Below are positions 37,421 to 52,400 of a stretch of 64,000 nt of DNA, piece after piece. The stretch covers positions 53,323,058 to 53,387,057 of the forward strand of contig CM049310.1 in the NCBI GenBank assembly GCA_026874595.1, given 5' to 3'. Positions within the stretch are counted from its first letter, which is position 1; the number at the start of each line of letters is the position of its first letter. The translations under genes were made by a program, and so were the position numbers. The notes beneath the pieces are model-generated. The model saw only the letters and a program-made list of their open reading frames with translations. It was not told the origin of the DNA and searched no databases. The stretch comes from Sipunculus nudus. Lineage: Eukaryota > Annelida > Sipuncula > Golfingiida > Sipunculidae.

Positions 37421-40400
37421 CAGTCAAGCCCACTTTGTGTCATATCAGTTAATAAACAAGGGACCCATGGGTCAGATCGCTCAGCTGAATTTTGGAAAAT
37501 ATTAGTAACTGCAAAATATTTTTATTTCTTTTGGTTTTTCATGTATATTATCATTAGAAAAGCTATGAGAAAATGGCCCTGCTAAAATGAAACTCTGTAA
37601 ATTATAGAATAATGGACATGAGTTAAACCATTAAGTGATGCACCAAGGGAACAAATAGGCCTACCGTAAGTGTTATATAAAAGTAACATTTCATAAACAA
37701 ATAATGTGTGAAGGTAATTAAGTTTTCAAAAGTTAAATATATGGCCATATGAGTTAAAAATTAATCTAAAAAAGTTTGACCAATATTCCTAATTTTAATA
37801 CTAAGTTAACAGTGTTATTCACACCTAGGCCCTGCCAACTTTAAGAGATATGAATGAAATGCTACAAAGTATTTATATCTTCTTAAATCTTGTCAGTTAG
37901 CACTTACATTAGATCCTAATATTTCATCACATTTGAATATTAGGATTAAATTCCTAAATTTTTTTTCTTTAAAACAATCAAAATTGTCCAAGTCTCATCA
38001 AAAGGAACTTATTAAAATTAAAATGATAAGATTCATCTTGTCTATTAGTCCTGTGTATTGAAGGGGTGGGTGGGGGGAGGGGTCTCTGTTGTTACTGCTC
38101 GTTGCTGAAAAAAAATGTTAATTATAAGATTCATCTAGTTCATAGTACAGGTCTGTCAACAGAATGGGGGTGGGGTGGGGGTGGGGGTGGGGGGGGGGGG
38201 GGTGGGTTGCCAGAGAAAAAGGCTCCCTGTGGTATGGTATTAACTGCAGACAGCCTGATAAAGCTCAACTCAGTGGAGAGAGCTGCACTGAATGACCTAT
38301 AGTCACCAAAGTGGACTGCTTGACAATGAAAGGGAATACAACAAGAGCCTCCAAAATAAATTCAATTACTAGCCTAATTTTGTAGCTTTTATTTTCAAAT
38401 TTCAGATTTTAACAGATTAAATCCTTATGTGCACATGCTGTGAAAATTAAATCCACAGTACTTACATGGCCAAAGTTGGGCAAAATTTAAGGTACCAATT
38501 TTTATTTTTGCTTATATTTTAAAAAATTTAAAAGATTTTGATCTAATTTTGGGTATACAATTTAATTTTGATAAATTAAAGTTATATTACTGGAAAAAAG
38601 TCCTAAGCTTTAACATGTTTTGTGTTCAGCGATCAAATATCTTTTCTGGTTTTTTACAAAATGCATTATGTTTGAGCCCAATAATAAAAAATCCTGCTTA
38701 TTGTCATATAAATCTGAAATCCCAAACCATTCCTATATAAACAATGGTAAATCTGACTGTTTAATATCATGGAATATTGTCATAATCCCGTTTATTGTCA
38801 TGCTTGGAACCCTTGACAGTGATATCAGTTCACAGTTAATATCACATCAAACGCCAGCACGGCGATCAAAGAGGCCAAGAGCCTATAATCCGTCAGGCGT
38901 ATCAAATGATCGCATCTCCCACCTGCATGCGGCAGGCAAGTGCAGTGATACATTCAAGTCACTCCTCGTCACTTAGCTAATTAACATCTTAGGATACCAC
39001 GGTAATCCAGATAATTGGTATTCTTCTTACATTAACAAGGGCGATGTTTACAATCACATGTCATACATAATTAACTCCTGGCCTTTGAAAGGCTGCGGTT
39101 TAAACTTCAGTGACATTTCCCCGAGATGATATAAAGCAGAAGCTCTAAACTTTGCTTATGACTGGAAATCCCCTAAGGGTCAACGAAAAGATTTGTGAGC
39201 ACTGAAGGAGATACCCTGTCAAAAACCTCAATCGCGGCGAAACTTCAGAAACTTGACAATGGCATGACAATGTCCGCTCCCTGAACAGTCCTATTATAAA
39301 GATGACGAAAATAAGGCGCAATAGTCGGGCAAAGAATTATTTAGTAAAATAGTTTGTTATAAATAACGTTATAACTGTGCTGCATATTTCCAGAAATTTA
39401 ACCTCATTACCCAAACGCTATGTCTCTTTCTGTTGGCAAGTCGGATTTTTGTCAGTTATTGCGGTATGCGGCATAAAACTTACAGGAAATTAATTTTCAG
39501 GTATGCATAAACATAATTTGATATGCCGTTGTGCAATAAAATATTCATTAACGTTCCTGTTTCCTGTTTATTGACGATTTATTTAATATCATACGAGACA
39601 TAACGCTTCTTCTAGGACTCAAAAGTACATCGATGTTGAAGCCCTGATAATGTCACATCCCAGTTATTATCATAATTTTTGCATGCACCACCAATATGAT
39701 AATAAGCGGGTTTCACTGTATCTAAATATATATATCTGACCCCCCCCCACCTATTCCTTATAAAAGTGTTAACTTTGTACCAAATAGCCTCTGTATGGAT
39801 CATACATTTGTTTGATACACTAACTGTTAACTTGAGAAAATCTAGGTCATATATGGATTTTTTTACAATATACCTGTATATCTGAAAGAGTCTGAGCATG
39901 TTTGGCTCTGTATCATTTTCCAACATGCTACATCTTAACATGAGACTGTGGCTGGCTATTTGGGTTCCTGGTATTCTGCGTGTCAACTTGATGGCTGGGT
40001 AGGCTGTGTTTTACTCTCAATATATTTATACCATATCCCACTTATTCTCCTCTGACAGTGTAGCCTGTATTTGTCTTTTGCGTTTGTATGATATCCAATT
40101 GGTCCATCTGAGGGCAGTGTAGGCTGTGTTGTTCTTCATGTCTGTAGGATATATAACCCCCCCCCCCCCCCCGGGACTATCCATTTTGTATTTTACTCAT
40201 TATGTTTGTGAGATAACCTACCAGCAAACCTTAGAGAATCCAGACTGTATTTTGCTCTCTGTACCTGAAGCAGGAAGGAGAGAACCTGTTGATATATGGA
40301 CTGGCACTCTGACGTGATCACAACGCTGATGGGCCAGGGAATCTGAAACAATGGCTTACATCTGTAGTATAGCATTATCAACATTCTAAATAAATACAGT

Positions 40401-43400
40401 GAAACTCTGCTTTGTGATCACCCCATAACATGGACCACCCCAGAATAACAACCAATTTTCTTGCACCCAAGTAACTTAAAATCTTAAAAAATATGACCTC
40501 CCCAAAATTATGACCACCTTGGTCAGTCCTCAAGGTTGCCAAAACTGTGAGGTTCCATTCTACATACATTTCTTAAATCTAATGCCTTTCCAGAGAAATT
40601 AGATACAATAACAGTAATTAGGTGAGATATTTTATTGATACAGTAACAAGTGCACCACAAACATGCATAATATGCCTGTCGTGTATCTGTTGAGCTCTGA
40701 CCTCATTAAATATGCATGAATTTTGATGAGAATGTAAATCAGGTGAGAAAGTCTATTGGTAAATATGTATAAAGAGTTTCATGAAAATCCATAGGATTTT
40801 TGGTTAAGTATCCAAGGTGCTTCCAAAGTGCAGTGACCTCTGACCTCGTTAAATATGCATGGATTTTGCTGGAATTCAATCTTATGCGAGATATTTTACT
40901 GATCAACATTTCTGATGGGTTTTGACAAAATCCTTCATATTCTTTGTAAGTTACTGCGGCAACACCATAAAGCAGTTGAGTGACCCATGACCTTATTAAA
41001 TATGTGTGGATTTTGCCCATAATCAAACTTGGGCGAGATAATCTGTTGGTCAGTACTTATGGTGAGTTTTGCAAAAATCCATCAAAGCCCCAGTAAGTTA
41101 TCACAGCTACACTAAAAGTTTACTGAAGGAAGGTGGGTATACCATAATACTCCCGTCATATGACGGGAGTATAAAAATGTGTTGTGTTGAGCTCTCTTAA
41201 ATGGAACAATCTGTTTTTGTTGAAGTTTCAGGCTCTGTGTTTGAAGTTAAATTAATACCAAATGAAACCTTCTTGTGTCAAACCTTGAATAAGTTAATGC
41301 TTTATGATAAGACCCTTGAATCATACAATGAGTTTTTACTGTATATAATTCTGAAAGTGCAAAATGTTTAATAACAGTTTGTGTATTACTAAAAGCAATG
41401 ATTCTTTAAAATTTCACCTTCTTGACATTATTATTTGAACAGTTTGTGAAAACCTTACAAACTTATATGAACCTAATACTTACCAGTAATTCAATAACGA
41501 AATTAAAGTTAAACTAATCTTTCACTATCAGAGCAGTGGAAACACATAGGCTATTTGGCTCTATTTTTACAATGCCAGTTTTACTCTACACTGACATGTT
41601 TTGACACAAGACAGCAGGGAAGAATGCACTGAAATGCAATGTGCATTTGATGCAAATGGCAGTCAATCAAATAAACTTATTACCCAGCACTGTATTAACA
41701 ACAAGAAACATTGTGCCGTTTACCTGGAGAAGTTTATTTCTCAAACAACTTCATTTCTCAAACTATTAGGTGTCTGTGGGTCCACATACTGCATTAGCTA
41801 ATCAGTTAGCCAAAGCAAGGCTCACTTTTGTGTCACCCTCTCATAACCAAACCTAGCGCCATATCCGACAGCTGACATTAAGAGTCTCTATGACCAGTGT
41901 CTTTACGTCCTTCAGAGAGGAACGCATTTAAAGCCTCCATGAGGATGCAAATATTTTTTTTCTGACAATGCCTCATGGCCTACTAGTATGCTGTCACTTA
42001 ACTTAAGCCAGACCAATCATTAGCTCTTTAGTGTAATTTCTTACAACACCTAACATGGGTGAGAATTATTCCGTTTTAGCTAAGCATATTGGTAAACCCC
42101 ATGTTTGTTGAATTTCTGACTGCATGAATACAAGCATGGCTTGCACAGGTTACTGGATGCAGCTAACTTGTACGTGATACAAGAAATGACCCATTACTAT
42201 AGACACAGAGTATCAGTTTGGGTTGTGAGTTCACATGTATTCTTTTGTGTTGATTCATCATTCATAGCCTAATGTTAAGATTATGGGCAGATTAACATGA
42301 TATGGATGCAACATGATGGAAAACCACTGCGATGCATTCCTTAATATGGCCTGAATTATGACTCAAGTTAGGCTTACCAGCCCTATATAAGTGCCTACCG
42401 GGTCGTGGTCACAGCTTAACCAAACCAAGAAAATCAAACTTAAACAAACAGTGCTTTAGAAATAAGTGGTGTGGAGAAGACACATTGTAAAAAGCATATC
42501 CTCCCTAAGTTGTACAAGTAAGTGTTGACATACCTTGTAACACAGCCTCAGGTTATCAAGTGCATGGATAGGTGTTTTAGGTTCGACTTCTGTAGTTTCT
42601 TCTATATACACGTAAGTCCTGTGAAGTGAAGATTTAAATCATAAATAAGCATTTTATTACATGTCAACATGGAGATTTATAGCCCACAGTTTACATTATT
42701 AGGTCATTATTATTAATGATATCTGTGTCCAAATATACTGTTTCAACAGCCTTTTGGGCATCATATGTATTATAGATTTTCTCAGCCCCACAGAGACAAT
42801 GCAGTGGTTTAATAAATGTTTGGTGTATCAAATATTCAGACCATTTTTCATGATAACATTCAACTCTGCTGTAATTAGCTGTAATGATACACCAGTGGTG
42901 TAATGAAGCACAGGTGGTGTAATGATGCATAGGTGGTGTAATGATGCACAGTAGGTTTAATGGTGCACAGGTGGTGTAAAAACAAGCAGGTGGTGTAATG
43001 ATGCACAGGTGATTTAATGATGAACAGGTGGTGTAATTATCCATTAGTGCACCTAAACATCAATGCATCTAGTTAAATAATATATCAGTATTTTCAGGTA
43101 TAACTGTATTGACACATAAATGAAAGACACATTGAAAGAGACATCAGAATCATATAGTCTCCTAGTCCAACATAGGCATGTAGGTGAAAATATAATTAGT
43201 CAATTAAGAGGCATCAGCCTCTATGGTGCTGGAATAGACCACAGGACAAAAAGCCAGGAGGTCATGAGTTCAAATCTCTGCCCAGGAGCAGAGGGATTTT
43301 TCACAGCTGGCCCCCATCCAGGCTGAGAGGTGTACAGGCTTAATGGGAAGGCTGTTGTTCCCCACAGCTGTGTATCACTCACATACAAATGTGTCTTTTG

Positions 43401-46400
43401 GGGTTCCCTCATGTTATGATGGGAATGAATACACATCCATGACCAACAGGTGTGGTACACACCAGGACTAGTTGAAACTGAAACCAAGCCATAAAATAAA
43501 ATTACTGGAAGCAAATGATACTGCCCTGTAGTCCAAAACCCAAAATGGAACTCTGCAGATGTACACACTTAGGTTTAGAATTAAATTAATCAGCATAAAA
43601 AGAAATTGAGGTGGTTACCTCCACTTGAAAAAAAAAGCCAAACATAATCTGATTTACTGTTTGTAGATTAATTAGTATTTGTGGTTTGAAACTTAATTTT
43701 ATGAGAAGAATAAATTTTACTGAAATGAAGTTTGGTTATATTTCCATACACAACAGAAAAATTAATGTAAAGTTCTCGATGGAATATCCTTATCATAATC
43801 AGATAATGTCATAAAAAAATTCAGGAATTGATTATTGAGTAAGGCTATCATTGATTTATAAACTAATTAAACAGTGTCTTTCAGTAGCAGATGCACAAAG
43901 CAAATACCACACTCTCATTGGTCTGATTACACTTGTTTGCTCTGTGCTCCCCCTGGTGGTCGAACCCAGAGAATCTTGCTATACAAAGCAGCGTTTAAAG
44001 GAAAAGAGATCTTGGACGACTGGAGTGTATAACCACTGTGTGAGGAGCATATAGCAGGCAATGCAACTAGTAGTTCTTGTGTTTAACAGCCACATACCTT
44101 GGTATGTGCTGTTGGTGCCTTTGGTGTAAGGCTTCATCTAAGACGGAGTTGAGGAAGTTAGCATCTTGCCATGGCTCAAAATGCTGTAGCTGTTAAAACA
44201 ATTTTAAAAGACCCTGACAAAAAAATAATGAAATAATGCACATTAACTTCACAAGTTAATCATAACAGAAATAGATATATGCAAAATTTTTTACTAATAT
44301 AGAAGAATGTAATAATAAAACACAGTTGACTTGTTTTGCTTACATTTTAAGATCATCAATTGGATATTGTTAAACAAAAGTGACTTATACAGATTTTAAC
44401 ATTTGTTTAGTTGGAGAAAACATAATTTTATTTTTATAGTATGAGTTTTTATGTTCATTTATCATCCAAAGGTGTGATGGATATTCATGAGATGGTGTCA
44501 TATCAAAACATAATATCTAATGTGTTCTTATTACTTGAACTGTCAGTATCACTGTTATTTGACTTACCTTATCAAATATTTGCAGGTAGAAATCAGACAT
44601 TACATCATCTGCCTCCAACACATACAGTGACTGCAAAAGATAATTTATATTCAGGAACAGCTTATTTCAAACAGCAGCTGCAGATCAGAAAGATATATTC
44701 TAAGCACATCTTTTGGATAGCTTATGTCTATATTTATCCGGGATATCAGTCAAGAATCCGAAAATGGTGTCAAATTTAATAAAAGAAAAAGAAGCATGCA
44801 AGTCTCTGTAAGTTTCCATATGTGAAAGTATTGTTCAATATATGTTATCACATGAAAATATTTATTAATACTATTATTATTTTTATAAATATTATCATTA
44901 TAATTCATAATTTTGTTATTATCAATCTATTATTATTTATAATTATAATTATTCTTTAAACTTATGTATCATAAGTAGTTTATGTATCATAATCCTGTTA
45001 ATTACTTCCCCCTCTGCAAGATGTGCTGCTCAAATGGTTGTGTATGATGCCATGACGGCAAGCTGGATGGTAATTGCACACATCTAATGAAACACAAAAT
45101 TGTATGTGTTCACCACCACCAGGTCACAGCCACACTAAAGAAATAACAGCTTTACCAAATTCATGAATGATTTGGTTCTAATCTTAACAGTTACTTAGGA
45201 CTATTTTCTTCTTAAACGTATTAAATTTACTTAGGGGTTATGTAAAGGGTTGTCTGACCTTCATTATCTGGATGTACTCCATCAATTTGTGTTCCTCCAT
45301 CAGAATCTGTAGCAGCTGTTTACACACCCTGGTGTAGCGCTGTCGTACGTGCGGGTACAGACAGTTCTCTAACAGCACTTGTGGTGATACAAAGTCTCCA
45401 ACGTTCTGACTCATGTTGTGGATCTCTCTAATATAACAGAAACAAGGGACCCATGGGTAATGGCACTCAGCTGAATTTTGTTAAATTTTAACAAAAATCA
45501 AAATGTACTTATTTTTGTGGTGATACAAAGTTTTTCTGACTCATGTTGTTTTTGATCTGTCTTTTGTAAAAGAAAACATACTGTACAACATGTTATTTTC
45601 TTTGCAAAACTCAAATTTCACAAGCTGACATTGACCAACCTTTTGTAAGCATGCTATTTTCACATACTGCCTGGGATTTTTTTTTAATTGAAATTTTAAA
45701 GAAAATCATCATTGTTATGATTAGAACCAACACTGTTACATGGTAAATAGTTAAGCTAGTATTGCATTCAAATGTGTTACACAAATCAGCGCTGAATGGT
45801 GGCCCCAGCATAATTAGTGTGCAACCTATGCTCTCAAAATTAATTACCCAGAGAGTGAAACTAATTAACGGCTTGAGTAAAAAGGCAATGAAAAATATTT
45901 CAACTGATGTGTTGTTCACTGCACTATATAATTCTTTTTTTTTCATAAAGACATGCCCTTTTCAACCCCATTTTCTTCAAATAAAATGTATAAATACTTA
46001 ATGAAGTTTCATTTGAAATTTAGTGAACACATATTTAATGCAAATCAAGGCATCCTTGTAAAATTCATGAAAATTGCATGCTCACAAACAATTCTGGTTT
46101 TACAGTAATAAAATTCATAAATACTGCACTTTGCGATTAAGGCTTTCATTAAAACAAATTAAACTGTATCCTCCCGTTTATTATATTGATTGTATCCTAT
46201 GTCCCTGAAAAAGATAGCCATTCTGTAATTTGTTATTTACACTGAGTACAAATAAAAACTGTGCAGACTAATAATAAACATGAAATTTTAGCCTTAAATG
46301 CAAGAGAGTATGACAGTTAACATTTGAAAACAGCCAAACACATAAACCCCCCCATTCCCTCCAAGTGAATGGTGGTTTTGTTAGTAAACTGTTGTGAGCT

Positions 46401-49400
46401 TCTCTGTATTAATGAGAATTTTCTCTGTTAAAGTTTATACGCCAGAGTAAGCCAACCTAAAATTTTCCCTTATTGGGCCTATTATTGCCCATCCCGCCTT
46501 GTTCCCGTGTTTCTAAGTCACACTTCCGTTTCCTGTAATCACATTTTTCAAAGGCAGAATGAAGTGGACTGGGAGGGAGCGTTGTTTGTAATACAGAAAA
46601 ACTCACAACAGTTTACTAACGAAACCACCATTCACAGGGAGGGAATGGGGGGGGGGGGGGAGGGGGGTTTTATTATGTTAACATAATTGTGAGCTGTTTC
46701 TGTATTAACCCTAATGAGAATATAACAGATAAACCTTGGGGAGAGGACACCTACCTGGAACGACGGAATGAAGAGAACATCATTGCTGGGATGGAGCAGA
46801 CAAAGACGTAGCCACCGGGAGGGCCGGAACGTGCCAAGCTGACGGAGGATCATCAAAATTTTGGTTCTTTCTATAAAAGTCAGGAGGGAAATGTAGGGTG
46901 GCCGACGAACCAGATCGGACTAAGGGGGGTGAAGAACAGGTGCAGGGTGACCGGAGGAGCGTGCAAAAACGTAAGAAGGAAACCGAACTTGATGGTGCTG
47001 AGAACTAAACGATGTGACGTGATGCCCACCCAAGCGGGAAAATGGGCGCTGAGACGAGTGCCAACCGGGCCGAACAAGTCATTTCTTGGTCGAACCACGC
47101 CTGGAGGAACGACCACGAAAAGGCTGGGACCAGCTGGGACGGCCAGAAGGACGGGTAGACAGAGCCGGTGCGCGACGAGTCGAAGCGGGAGCAGCACTAG
47201 AAGGAGGAGACTGCGGGAGGCGGAAGGACGGCCGTGGAGCAAGAGAGGCCGAGCGGAGGCAGGCCTGACGATCGGAGCGCTCCAATGTGCGGTCAAAAAG
47301 GGGCCGCAGATGGCCGCCAAACAGAAGGGACCCGGTAAAAGGCTGAGAGTAAAGCTCAGTCAACTCTGCTTGGGTAAGTTCCGGTTTCAAGTGCCGCAAA
47401 GAATGAAGACATGCAGAGCGGCGCAACAATATACAATTTTCTACAAGACGCCATACAACCTGTTGCAGCTCAGCACAGGTATGGGCAGAAGCCTGCCATA
47501 TATCATTCAGCGTGGGCGGGTCAGGAAAGACGGCGAGCAGGCTAGTAACGGCCTGCAAGTGGTTCACAATCCCGGCACCCTGCCGGCCGAGCCCCTCCAA
47601 ATCCTACAGTTGACAATCGGAGATCGGGTTTGAGGATGAAAACAAGGATTTACCGTCTGCAAAGGGCGCATCAGCGCCAAAGGAATAGCCGAGACTCAAG
47701 ACGCATCAGCGCCAAAGGAATAGCCGGATGATCAGGAAAGGGGATCAGATGATCAAAGCAGGTAGCGCGGTACCCCCAGGAATTCCACAGGGTACCAGGG
47801 GACCACGGCTTATCTGACCCGGGCGGTAGCGGGGCCCCAGTATTGGTAGAGCGCGACCCCGAGACAACGGCGTGGTGCTCTCGTAACAGATCAACCGTGT
47901 GATCGGTGAACTCCATACACACGGCAGGTGTGGAAGAAGGAGATTGAAGGGTGGCCGAATTCAAATAAGAACCGGCCGCCGACGCCGTGGTAGTCCGAGG
48001 TTGTAAACGACGGAACTTCGGACCATCAGGTTGCGCCTCCTGAGTGGAGGTAGCAATGAGGTCCAGCAGCGCAGAAGCGTAGAAGCGTACGCCAAGCCTG
48101 GCATTGCACTGGGGAATGCCGAACGGTCCACTGTAGCAGCCGGAGTCACTGGAAGCGAGGGCGGCTGAAAAGAATGGGATGCAGGAGGGCCTGCAATACC
48201 TACCTCCGCACCAGTAAGGCCCGGGTGATCCAGCGGGATGGCCCCGGCCATCTCGCGGGATAAGGAATGAAGCCGGCGAGGGGCCGGGGGTGATGACAAC
48301 GGCCGCGGGGAAAGCACCGGGGGAACAGGGGAGGCCGCAAGAAGAACGGACTCGGGTCTAGATGGATAGTCTAGATCCGACATCAGTGAAGAGCAAAAAC
48401 CTGGATAGTTTATGCAAGATGGAATAAGCGGACTGGGCTTCGGAACGGGGAGCCGTGTGAACCGGGGAAGATTTCTATATACAGGTAAGGGAAAGTAATG
48501 ACTTTGCTGTCGAAACGACTGGGGAGGTAACGGCACCGGTGGTCACGGATGGGGAACGTAACATTCTGTTTTACATTCACCCATGGTAGGCTCCCCCCCC
48601 CCCCCCCCCCCCCGGAGGTAACCACGGGACCAGATAAAGGGAGCAGGGAAGGTGAACCCCCAACTACCGGGGAATGGGACCAATTGTGAAACAAGGCCCA
48701 TTTGTCAGAAGACCAAGTCTGACAATAGAAACAGGGATCCGCTGGACCCCGGCAGGAGTCACTGTGAGAACGGCATGGGAAACAAGTGGGGTGAGAATCC
48801 CAAGCAGGGAGTAATGAACCACAAGAAGCACAATAAGAGGGGTTCTCCATGGCAGGAAGGGAAAAAGAAACACAACTTACAGTTCAGTTGGCAAACCTGA
48901 CTGTACAAACCAAAACAGTGGACGAATCGCGCAGAGCGTGATCACACGTCCATCATGGCTGACGCCAGAAGAAAAATGTGATTACAGGAAACGGAAGTGT
49001 GACTTAGATACACGGGAATGAGGCGGGATGGGCAATAATAGGCCCAATAAGGGAAAATTTTCGGTTGACTTACTCTGGCGTATAAACTTTAACAGAGAAA
49101 ATTCTCATTACCGTAAAATCTCCACTTAAAACCGCGGTTTAATCAAGAAATTCAAAATCTTGAAATCAGGTTGATTTCCTGAAAGCACTGTGCGGTTTAT
49201 ACTAGAAGGGTTTCCTGAATATCTTCCTGACAGACATCGTTTTTGGGCCGCGAGTGGGCGATAATATTGCAACTTTCGAAGGCCGTTTCTTAGCAGCAGT
49301 CTCGCATGCATGGGAGCCGTGTGTAAATGTATTATTTACGATTATTTGTTATTTAAAAATTAAATATTGCTGATTAGTTTTCATGTGATATATAACTTGT

Positions 49401-52400
49401 TATAAAATCTTGGTAATTGTCACCAGATAATACGTTTACAACACCCCTGCTGTAACACACAGGGGCCCACTTCGTTGGGCATGGTCAAGCAAAATTGAAA
49501 TAAAAGCCTACTTTAAAACCATTTGCGGCATTATTTAGCAATGATTATTTGTTTAAAACGTAAAATGAATAAAAAGCTGACCTCGTAAAGAGTTACACAA
49601 TGGCAGACGATCGTTTTAAAATAAAGTTTGAGTGCTGCAATGTGCTGAAATGCCCCCGTATTCTGCTAAGAATATTTTAAACTGCTGTACGTAGTGGGTG
49701 GTTAACAGAACAGCCACCTATTTCGTCCCAGCGTGCCTTGCACAAACACTGCCTTGACAAAATGGCTCCCCACACGGAAACTTTCTTCAGGAAAAAAACT
49801 TGCTTACCCCTGGCCACTTTAATTTTACCTTAAAATCACTCGTTTTCAAGCGTCATGTTTCCTATAAGTGCGTATCTCGACAAGGTAACTTCAGTTACTT
49901 TGATATTTAGTTAATTTGACCAGCAATGTATTCAAACGCACCAGGAAATTGTGACATGGAGCGATGTCAATGTACGATGTGACGATGATAATACCGAAGT
50001 AACCAGTATAAAATGATTTGAATCTTCCGAGTAATTCCAGAAAATGGAATTTTCATCAAAAATTAATATTTCAAAATATTACTTTTAGAATTAAAATATA
50101 GTGACTTGAAATGAATCAGCAGAATATTTTTTCCAAAATATAATGACAAATCAGTAGCAAACAAGAATATGGCACGGAATATAAAATCTGTATAAACAGG
50201 CAGAGGTTTAATGGCCCTTACGTCTTCCCAAACTTCATGCTTGAGTGACCATGCAAAAAAGTGTTATGATGTGTTTAAATAAAATGCCCAAGGAATTTTA
50301 AAGTGGACAGGAATGGCCGAGTCGCAACCTACGCGTATTTGTTTCTAGATGATAGCTTGATTGTGTCCTTTGTCAAATCATTCCGTAGCAAAAGTTGGTG
50401 CGATTTTAAAGAGGGGTTCTTAGTATTTGAGCCCCTCGCGGTGTCTCACCTGGAATTTTGGCGAAGTCTGGGTGCAGTTTTAATTGGAAGTGCGGTTAGA
50501 AGTGGAGATTTTACGGTAATACAGAAACAGCTCACAATTATGTTTACGTAATAAAACAGGGCTCCCACCAGGCCCTGAAGAAATATGGAAACTTAAAGGA
50601 GCACTTGAGGAAAAAATATAAAAGTTTATAGGAATTTTAGCCAAAAATATAAGATTAATATAGGAGTTGTTACTGTACAATTGTGGGTTACAATGTAAAT
50701 TAACATGACCATCTATTCTCCAAGCAGCACAGCAAGCAATGGCTGTTTAATTGGTTTAGATGATTGTACTTACATGACTGCATTACTAACATGCAAACTT
50801 CTAGTTCTGCATGTTTTCAAAAATTATTTGTTTATATAACAATCATAATTATTCAGTAATAACAGACATATCAGAAACACGATTGTGCAGTGAAAAGATA
50901 TACAACAATATAGGAGGAATAATATGGTCAAAATTCTGGGAAATAATAAATGATATATCAGAAACACAATTGTGAGGTGAAAAAATATAGCATAATATAG
51001 GGGATTATAGTCTAAATGCCGCAAAGTCTAGGACACAACTTTTCAGGGGGAAATATATAGGAAATAAAGGAAATATCAATGGGAACTCTGCTGACAAATA
51101 AAAACATCACACATACCGAGCCAGGGCTATCTCATACTGGTATGATGGTTGTACTGTTGTGCCCTCTGGGTGAAATATCAATGAAAAGTTCTGGTTCAGG
51201 AGAGGGTCCCAGCAGCCCTTGAGCTTAAGCTGATTGGCCAGCTGGACTGGTAACTGTGCCACCTGTTGAGTAACAGGAGCACTAGATTTGAGAGATAAGT
51301 CTTCTGCTTGTACACCATCTATCTGAGCGATGTACTGTTGTAGGGAGGAGATGAACGTCTCATACAGGTGTGGCTCCTGATCACCTGAAATAAACGTGGT
51401 CAGTGGTAAAATGCATACCACAGGCTTAAAGGGGCCTATTCCAATATCTGACTTCTATTAACTAAAGATAATACCTTGAACCTTTTATAAGAATAGGCCA
51501 GAATAAGCTGACCAGAAAGCACACAGACTGTTTGTTTTGTTTATAATCCAAGTGTTTATAACATGTGGGGGGTCCAACCAAACTGATCCAAAAACATTCA
51601 CCAAGGATATCTGGCAGCAAGTCAGAAGAACCAGAGTTTTGCAACAGGTGACCTTCAATTTTCGTATTAAGCAATCAATAACCTTAGGTAACATGTTTTT
51701 TCTGTTTGTCAATATTGCCCGCATGTACCATGTTTACTGACAACTTGTAGATATTCAAGCTCATACATCCATCACAGAGGCATTATAAGACTTATTCTTA
51801 ACAGGAATTACTCACAGTACATTAATATGTACACAGAACATGTATAGGGTTACCTTCAAACTGGTACTCCTAACATTAAAAGCACTGCTCGGAATGGCTT
51901 CAGAAAGCTTAGGTAAACTTCCTTATTAGTAATTTCCTACTTGCTCACAAAGATCAGAACATTCTGGCTTGCTCATAGTCCCAAGACAGAGGTTAAAGCG
52001 AGGAGAAACTGCCCTAAATTCTTTAAAATCAAACTGAAGACTCATCCTTCTGAAGTTGCCTTTGGTCTTAATAACTGATCTGATTTTATTACTTTTATCC
52101 TTTTACATTCAAATTAAAGTTTCATTTTTCAGTCTTTCCCTATATCAATATAAATATATGTGATCAGGGTTTTATTTTTTTATGAACTTTGTATATGGTA
52201 TTGCTTTTTATCTTATAAAACAGCTGTTCAAGACTGGCCACTTTATGTCAACTTATTGGAACCTTTGCTGCTAAATAAATTAAAACTATTATTATTTTTA
52301 TTATAATTTGGGGTTACAAATTTAAACAGCTACCAGTAAAGTACTGACTTTTCTTTGCCTGTATTATGTACTGTAGCTGTCCCAGCTTCTCCAACATAGC

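Larger units (their letters stand above)
46347..50557 (-). mobile_element. DIRS-type retrotransposon, copy 1 (decayed, interrupted)
   Basis: In minus-strand order it has: a 5' inverted terminal repeat, gag-like frames (48850 to 47079), a short tyrosine-recombinase remnant (about 46990-46750), an internal complementary region (46589-46722) and a 3' inverted terminal repeat (46347-46588). The reverse transcriptase/RNase H region is absent. A 1406-bp DNA transposon interrupts the 5' terminal repeat; without it the element is about 2.8 kb. ITRs plus an internal region joining the complements of both ends define DIRS elements, which move through a circular intermediate using a tyrosine recombinase. 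The element lies in sense orientation inside a TUBGCP5 intron. Confidence 0.8.

Noticed and set aside
37142-37585. Plus-strand frames with long Ile-Tyr repeats
   Set aside because: They are translations of the (TA)n microsatellite and the antisense strand of TUBGCP5 exon 11.
43208-43290. Functional tRNA gene
   Set aside because: Box-like motifs are degenerate and no cloverleaf with paired acceptor stem can be drawn; it fits a SINE head better.
46929-47633. 234-codon plus-strand frame in GC-rich DNA
   Set aside because: It is antisense to the gag-like region of DIRS copy 1. The minus strand carries the Cys-rich head and LFG block, and the GC-rich content leaves open frames on both strands.
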